Positions 51,241 to 55,279 of a stretch of 55,279 nucleotides of DNA are shown piece after piece. The translations under genes and the position numbers were made by a program. The notes below the pieces were generated by a model. It did not search any database. It was not told the DNA's origin and saw only the letters and a program-made list of their open reading frames with translations. Numbering within the stretch: the stretch's first letter is position 1; each line of letters starts with the position of its first letter. Source of the DNA: Clostridia bacterium (GTDB lineage: Bacteria; Bacillota; Clostridia; Christensenellales; Aristaeellaceae); the NCBI GenBank assembly GCA_017396845.1, contig JAFQKQ010000018.1, positions 1 to 55,279 of the forward strand, read 5' to 3'.

Positions 51241-51956
51241 TGACTTCGGCTGTATGCCCCAAATGCGGAAAAACGACGCTGTACGAAGGCGAAGCGCCGA
51301 AATTCTGCGCCCACTGCGGCGGAGAATTTAAAATCGGCGAAAAAAAGGACGAGGCGCTTGACAAGCTCCTGAAAAATGCGCTCAGCGAGGGCGATACCGC
51401 GAAAAGGTATCAGCTGCTTTTGAAAGCCCGGGAAGCATATCCCGACTGCTATGAGGTGGAAAAGGAGATTCTGTTTCTGGGCAGGCTTTATGAGCGCGGC
51501 GGCAAACCGGATTTTTACAGAATTCCCTATTGGCCGCTGGCTGCCTACGAGAATCCCGGCGAGTTTTCCAGAAAAAAGCGGGAGGAAATGCTGACGCGCT
51601 TTTTCGAAAATCCGGAAATCGACAGGGTCGCCGATCTTCTGGGCGATAAGGATGCTTTCTGGGAGGAATACCTTTTCCGGATGGCGAAGGGATATGTGGA
51701 TTTGTTCCTCAAGGGAAATAATGCCAATTCCACATTCTTCGGCTTCAGAAGGCGCGAGGGAGAAATTATGAAACGATGTGCGCAGAGCCTTGTGCGAATG
51801 CTTGCGAATATCGAAAAAGCGGATTATCCCGATGAGAAGCTGAGAAAAACGCTTGTCAGAGCGCTTTGGACAGAATTTGTCGACGCGTTTGACGGCGCAT
51901 CCGCCAATGAGTGGCTGTTAGGATACGCCGAAGGGCGCGTAGAATATCGTCCGTAA
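51237..51956 (+). CDS. N-terminal zinc-ribbon hypothetical protein
   Basis: A 239-residue cytoplasmic protein with an N-terminal zinc ribbon (CPKCGKTTLYEGEAPKFCAHCG) and a helical remainder (EEMLTRFFENPEIDRVADLL, FRRREGEIMKRCAQSLVRML) without a recognised domain. It overlaps the radC stop by four bases and has GGGAGGA as ribosome site. In Clostridia similar proteins accompany unrelated genes, so the radC link may be incidental. Confidence 0.7.
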   Translation: MMTSAVCPKCGKTTLYEGEAPKFCAHCGGEFKIGEKKDEALDKLLKNALSEGDTAKRYQLLLKAREAYPDCYEVEKEILFLGRLYERGGKPDFYRIPYWPLAAYENPGEFSRKKREEMLTRFFENPEIDRVADLLGDKDAFWEEYLFRMAKGYVDLFLKGNNANSTFFGFRRREGEIMKRCAQSLVRMLANIEKADYPDEKLRKTLVRALWTEFVDAFDGASANEWLLGYAEGRVEYRP

Positions 51957-52022
51957 AAATGGAACCGATAGATCAAGAGCTTCGTCTAAGAAGCGAGGGT
52001 TTATAACCGGAGGAGGAGAGAT

Positions 52023-55000
52023 ATGAAGCGTTTAAAGAAACTCACCTGCCTGATGATGGCACTGATGATAGCGCTTGCGTCGACTGCCGGTATGGCCGAA
52101 GGGCTTACCGCAGGCACCGGCGCATACGGCGCATATATCGGAAAGAACGGCTCCATTTACCAGACCTGGTATGAAGAGCCTGTCGTAACCGAGGGCGCCG
52201 ACTGGATTGTCGGCGTGTACGACGGCTATGTATACTATCAGACGGAGAATGCGCCCGATGAATGGGGCAACGTCACGAACGCATTGCACCGCGCGCCGAT
52301 GACGCTGGTATCCGATAATCCGTCGGTAGTAATGATGCCGCAGGAAATGCTCGCTGCAAGCATTACGGGAAACGCCGTAATCGATGAATCAAGCGGCTAT
52401 GTGTATTATGTAAGCGGAACGGATGCAAGAAACATTCAGATTCTTGCATGGTTTCCGAACATCGGAAAGGTAGACGTTACCGCTTATACGGCGCAGGAGC
52501 CGGTGAAGAAGGTAGCGCTTTCTGCTAACGGCCCCGTGTTCTATACGGAAAACGGGAAATACCTCTATGTGCAGCTGCTCGGACAGGCGATTTCCATTCA
52601 GATGGACGAAGAACCGATTCAGAAAACCGAAATGTTCGCAGGGGTAGAGATTCAGCTGACTGAGAGCGGTAAGCTGCTTCTGTGCCTGGACGCGGTAAAT
52701 AATATCACCGTTCTCATTCAGGAGGACGTGCAGGCCTATGCGCTTTACGACGGCGCTGTGTACTATCTCAGGAACACCCGCTGGCTGTCCGAGATCAACC
52801 GGTTTGACCTTGTAACGGAAACATCCACCGTGCTTTGCCGCACGATGAAGGAATGGATGAATCAGCTGGTATGTGCGGGCGATTATCTGTATATTATGGA
52901 CGGCGACTACACCGTGTACCGCGTAAGCCCGGTCACCGGTAAATACGCTGCATACATGCTGCTCAAAGAGCCGTATGAGGATTACCCGGGCTATCAGCCG
53001 ATGCTGGCCGCCGCGGGCGACGAGCTGATTGTATACGATCAGCCGATCGATCCGAATTCCGGTCTTGAAACGCAGTTCTACTATAATGCGTTTGTTGGTT
53101 CTGAGGACCGCACAACGCCCACGCCTACGCCTTCTCCCACGCCCACGCCCACGCCTACGCCCACGCCTGCGCCGTATGTGTATCCTACGCTGTCACGCGG
53201 AAGCCGCGGCGATGATGTAAAGCTGCTCCAGGAGAAGCTGGCCGAGCTTGGATATCTCGACGATAAAGCGGACGGCATCTTCGGCGCGAAGACGCAGATC
53301 GCGCTTGAGTGGCTGCAGAGCGATCAGGGTATGACCGTAACCGGACGCGCGGATAACGAATTCATGCAGAAGCTGGTAAACGGCGAGATTCCCGCGTACG
53401 ATCCCTATGTTGAAGTTATGAAGGGAGCCTCCGGCGAGCGCGTCGTAAGGCTTCAGAACCGCCTGCGCGAGCTTGGTTATCTGGCAGGCGCTGCAGATGG
53501 AAAATATGGAAACGCTACGGCAAGCGCCGTATCGCTTTTCCAGCAGGAAAGCGGACTTCCCGTAACCGGGAATGCCGATACCGAAACGCTGAAGGCGCTC
53601 TTTTCCGAGAGCGCCTCTGTTTGTCAAAGCTACATAGAATTGAAAAAAGGACACAGCGGCCTTCGCGTAACGGAGCTTGTCAACAGGCTGATTAAGCTGT
53701 ACTATCTGCCTTCCTCTGCGCGAACGAGCATATATAACGATCAGGTAGTCAACGCCATGAAGCAGTTCCAGAGCCGCATCGGCTATCGGCAGACCGGCGT
53801 TGCTACGCCTTATATGCAAAGCCGCCTCTTTGCATCCAACGCGCCGGAGTACGACGGCTATCAGGAGCTTGTCAGCGGCAATACCGGCGAGCGTGTAAGA
53901 CAGATGCAGGCGAGACTGATATACCTTGGCTATCTGCCTTCCGGCGCGGACGGTATTTTCGGCCCGAACACGAAGGCGGCTGTAACTGCGTTCCAGGCGC
54001 AGATCGGCATTACCGCGAGCGGAAAAGCGACGGTTCAAACGCTGGAATACCTGTTTGATGCGAATGCGCCTGCGGCGGATCCGTTCATTCCCTTTACGGG
54101 CGAAACGCAGCCGATCGGAATCGTTTCCGCAAAAATGGCGGAGGTATTTGATAAACCGTACTTCAAGGGTGAAAACATTGGCTTTGTTTTCCAGGGAGAC
54201 AGACTGCCGGTACTGGCCTTGAACAGCGTATGGGCGAGGATTATATATCCGGACGGAAGCACGGGATATGTAAAAGCGGATGCGCTTACGATTTCCGTAC
54301 CCACGCCTACGCCTACACCCACGCCTACGCCCAGTCCTACACCCACGCCCACGCCTACGCCCATTCCGGAGGATACGCCGGAGCCGTTTATGCCGGTTGA
54401 GGGAGAAAAATATGTGATTGTCGTCTCCGAAAGCGCGAAAATATACGAAGAAGCGGACGTTATGAGCAGGGTCGTATATGAAGCTGTTGCGGGCGAGATA
54501 TTCAGCCTGCATGCGGTTAACACCGCATGGGCGCTGATCGGAAACGGAGGAGCGACCGCGTATATTCTTAGGCCGGATATCGAGGAGTATGTCGCACCCG
54601 TGATCACGCCTACACCCGAGCCGGAGATTACCCCCACGCCTGAGCCGGAGATTACGCCCACGCCCGAGCCGGAGATTACGCCCACGCCCGAGCCGGAGAT
54701 TACCCCCACGCCGGAGCCGGAGATTACGCCCACGCCCGAGCCGGAGATTACCCCGACGCCGGAGCCGGAGATTACGCCCACGCCCGAGCCGGAGATTACC
54801 CCCACGCCCGAGCCGGAGATTACCCCGACGCCGGAGCCGGAGATTACGCCTACGCCGGAGCCGTTTATTCCGGTAGACGGAGAGAAATACATTATAGTCA
54901 TCAGCGAATCGGCAATGATTTACGCTGAACCGAGTACAGACGGCGAAGTGCTCTGCGAAGTATATGAGCATGAAACGTTTAGTGTATTTGAATACAACAG

Positions 55001-55279
55001 CACCTGGGCGAAAATCGGCAACGAAATGGCAATGGGCTACATCCTGCGTACGGACATAGACGAATATATTATGCCCGTCAGTACGCCCGAGCCCACGCCC
55101 ACGCCTGAGCCTACGCCCACGCCCGAGCCCACGCCCACGCCTGAGCCCACGCCCACGCCCGAGCCCACGCCCACGCCCGAGCCCACGCCCACGCCCGAGC
55201 CTACGCCCACGCCCGAGCCCACGCCCACGCCCGAGCCTACGCCCACGCCAACACCCGAGCCTACGCCCACGCCTGAGCC
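52023..55279 (+). CDS. Giant secreted peptidoglycan-binding/SH3 repeat protein (3' end beyond window)
   Basis: The frame is open for 1085 codons to the end of the window. Residues 1-24 are a signal peptide (cleavage near GMA-E). Residues 25-355 have beta-propeller-like repeats (DUF5050-type: [29 protein letters not shown]). A PTPT linker (about 362-384) leads to four PG_binding_1 repeats (about 387, 463, 536 and 615; e.g. [36 protein letters not shown]). SH3-like modules follow at about 696, 790 and 946, the last two being near-copies, separated by [10 protein letters not shown] linkers. The third SH3 copy ends in a PTPE stretch that runs off the window. Strong GGAGGAGGAG ribosome site. Probable wall-attached adhesin or scaffold. 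Confidence 0.87.
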   Translation, partial: MKRLKKLTCLMMALMIALASTAGMAEGLTAGTGAYGAYIGKNGSIYQTWYEEPVVTEGADWIVGVYDGYVYYQTENAPDEWGNVTNALHRAPMTLVSDNPSVVMMPQEMLAASITGNAVIDESSGYVYYVSGTDARNIQILAWFPNIGKVDVTAYTAQEPVKKVALSANGPVFYTENGKYLYVQLLGQAISIQMDEEPIQKTEMFAGVEIQLTESGKLLLCLDAVNNITVLIQEDVQAYALYDGAVYYLRNTRWLSEINRFDLVTETSTVLCRTMKEWMNQLVCAGDYLYIMDGDYTVYRVSPVTGKYAAYMLLKEPYEDYPGYQPMLAAAGDELIVYDQPIDPNSGLETQFYYNAFVGSEDRTTPTPTPSPTPTPTPTPTPAPYVYPTLSRGSRGDDVKLLQEKLAELGYLDDKADGIFGAKTQIALEWLQSDQGMTVTGRADNEFMQKLVNGEIPAYDPYVEVMKGASGERVVRLQNRLRELGYLAGAADGKYGNATASAVSLFQQESGLPVTGNADTETLKALFSESASVCQSYIELKKGHSGLRVTELVNRLIKLYYLPSSARTSIYNDQVVNAMKQFQSRIGYRQTGVATPYMQSRLFASNAPEYDGYQELVSGNTGERVRQMQARLIYLGYLPSGADGIFGPNTKAAVTAFQAQIGITASGKATVQTLEYLFDANAPAADPFIPFTGETQPIGIVSAKMAEVFDKPYFKGENIGFVFQGDRLPVLALNSVWARIIYPDGSTGYVKADALTISVPTPTPTPTPTPSPTPTPTPTPIPEDTPEPFMPVEGEKYVIVVSESAKIYEEADVMSRVVYEAVAGEIFSLHAVNTAWALIGNGGATAYILRPDIEEYVAPVITPTPEPEITPTPEPEITPTPEPEITPTPEPEITPTPEPEITPTPEPEITPTPEPEITPTPEPEITPTPEPEITPTPEPEITPTPEPFIPVDGEKYIIVISESAMIYAEPSTDGEVLCEVYEHETFSVFEYNSTWAKIGNEMAMGYILRTDIDEYIMPVSTPEPTPTPEPTPTPEPTPTPEPTPTPEPTPTPEPTPTPEPTPTPEPTPTPEPTPTPTPEPTPTPE
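53107..53178 (+). repeat. Short PT-linker repeat
   Basis: A Thr/Pro codon repeat (CCCACGCCTACG-type, 6-bp units) encoding a PTPTPTP linker between the propeller-like domain and the first peptidoglycan-binding domain. Confidence 0.8.
54618..54857 (+). repeat. Ten 24-bp tandem repeats encoding EPEITPTP
   Basis: GAGCCGGAGATT plus a variable 12-bp half (ACGCCCACGCCC, ACCCCCACGCCT, ACCCCGACGCCG and so on) repeats ten times. Third-position differences between units show partial homogenisation. Changes in copy number would keep the frame, so the linker length can vary between strains. Confidence 0.9.
55083..55279 (+). repeat. 12-bp tandem repeat encoding PTPE, continuing past the window
   Basis: Units of ACGCCCGAGCCC and ACGCCTGAGCCT type repeat about 16 times to the last base, so the true length cannot be seen. 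Codon-level variation is small, which makes assembly collapse possible. Confidence 0.9.

Noticed and set aside
53193-54971. Long minus-strand frames rich in Arg/Leu/Gly or Gly/Ser/Val repeats
   Set aside because: They are reverse translations of the [10 protein letters not shown] repeats of the plus-strand surface protein.
54618-55279. Regular short repeats that could suggest a CRISPR array
   Set aside because: Units are 12 or 24 bp, directly adjacent without spacers, and lie in an open reading frame encoding PTPE-type linkers.

Overview
The window is 55 kb of low-GC-type Gram-positive (Bacillota, probably Clostridia) chromosome with roughly balanced base composition. The evidence is the sepF-YggT-divIVA-lspA cell-division/envelope cluster, small families typical of Clostridia (DUF5685-like, DUF5665-like), strong AGGAGG-type ribosome sites, many sigma-A-type promoters with 17-nt spacers, and a Pol I without exonuclease residues. 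The plant-polymer glycosidases (GH105, GH127-like) and the oxygen-sensitive glycyl radical enzyme fit an anaerobic gut or rumen member, possibly Christensenellales; the exact taxon is inference. No phage, IS element or CRISPR was seen.

Region by region. 1-2.9 kb: end of a PPi-dependent phosphofructokinase, a degraded stretch, an acyltransferase gene with two disabling lesions, and a methyltransferase. 3-8.4 kb: a capE-kinase-capF-capG-flavoprotein operon that should make UDP-N-acetyl-L-fucosamine for surface polysaccharide, driven by a consensus promoter followed by a terminator-like hairpin. 8.5-14.9 kb (minus strand): a compact glycyl radical enzyme with its activase and an AI-2E-type permease, then murA and proC. 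14.9-18 kb: a two-component system co-transcribed with a lipase-like DUF2974 protein. 18-25 kb: a TIM-barrel sugar isomerase, then polA-coaE-lytic transglycosylase-solute-binding protein. 25-36 kb: an MntP-type Mn exporter, a GH105 hydrolase, a membrane-bound AraC regulator, a heterodimeric ABC exporter and a GH127-like enzyme. 36-47 kb: an alpha/beta hydrolase without its serine, DUF5685 and DnaJ-like proteins, lgt, an HlyD-like protein, PLPBP, sepF, YggT, divIVA, lspA, an RluA-type synthase, a PRC-barrel protein and a second AI-2E permease. 47.3-55 kb: tRNA-Arg, an L,D-transpeptidase, a six-Ig-repeat protein with a degenerate NodB domain, a RadC operon, and a giant proline/threonine-repeat surface protein cut by the window end.

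The most informative regulatory element is the leader of the ABC exporter operon (34.0-34.2 kb, minus strand): promoter, 21-codon leader peptide with a strong ribosome site, and an intrinsic terminator. The last leader codons can pair with the 5' arm of that terminator. This is the layout of ribosome-mediated attenuation known for bmrBCD in Bacillus subtilis, and the two ATPases show the matching asymmetry of a heterodimeric exporter.

The recurring theme is the cell envelope: peptidoglycan precursor synthesis (murA), remodelling (lytic transglycosylase, L,D-transpeptidase, peptidoglycan-binding protein), lipoprotein maturation (lgt, lspA), surface sugar synthesis (capEFG) and division (sepF, divIVA). 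A second theme is proteins that keep a fold but lose catalytic residues: the alpha/beta hydrolase, the NodB domain and the Pol I exonuclease domain.
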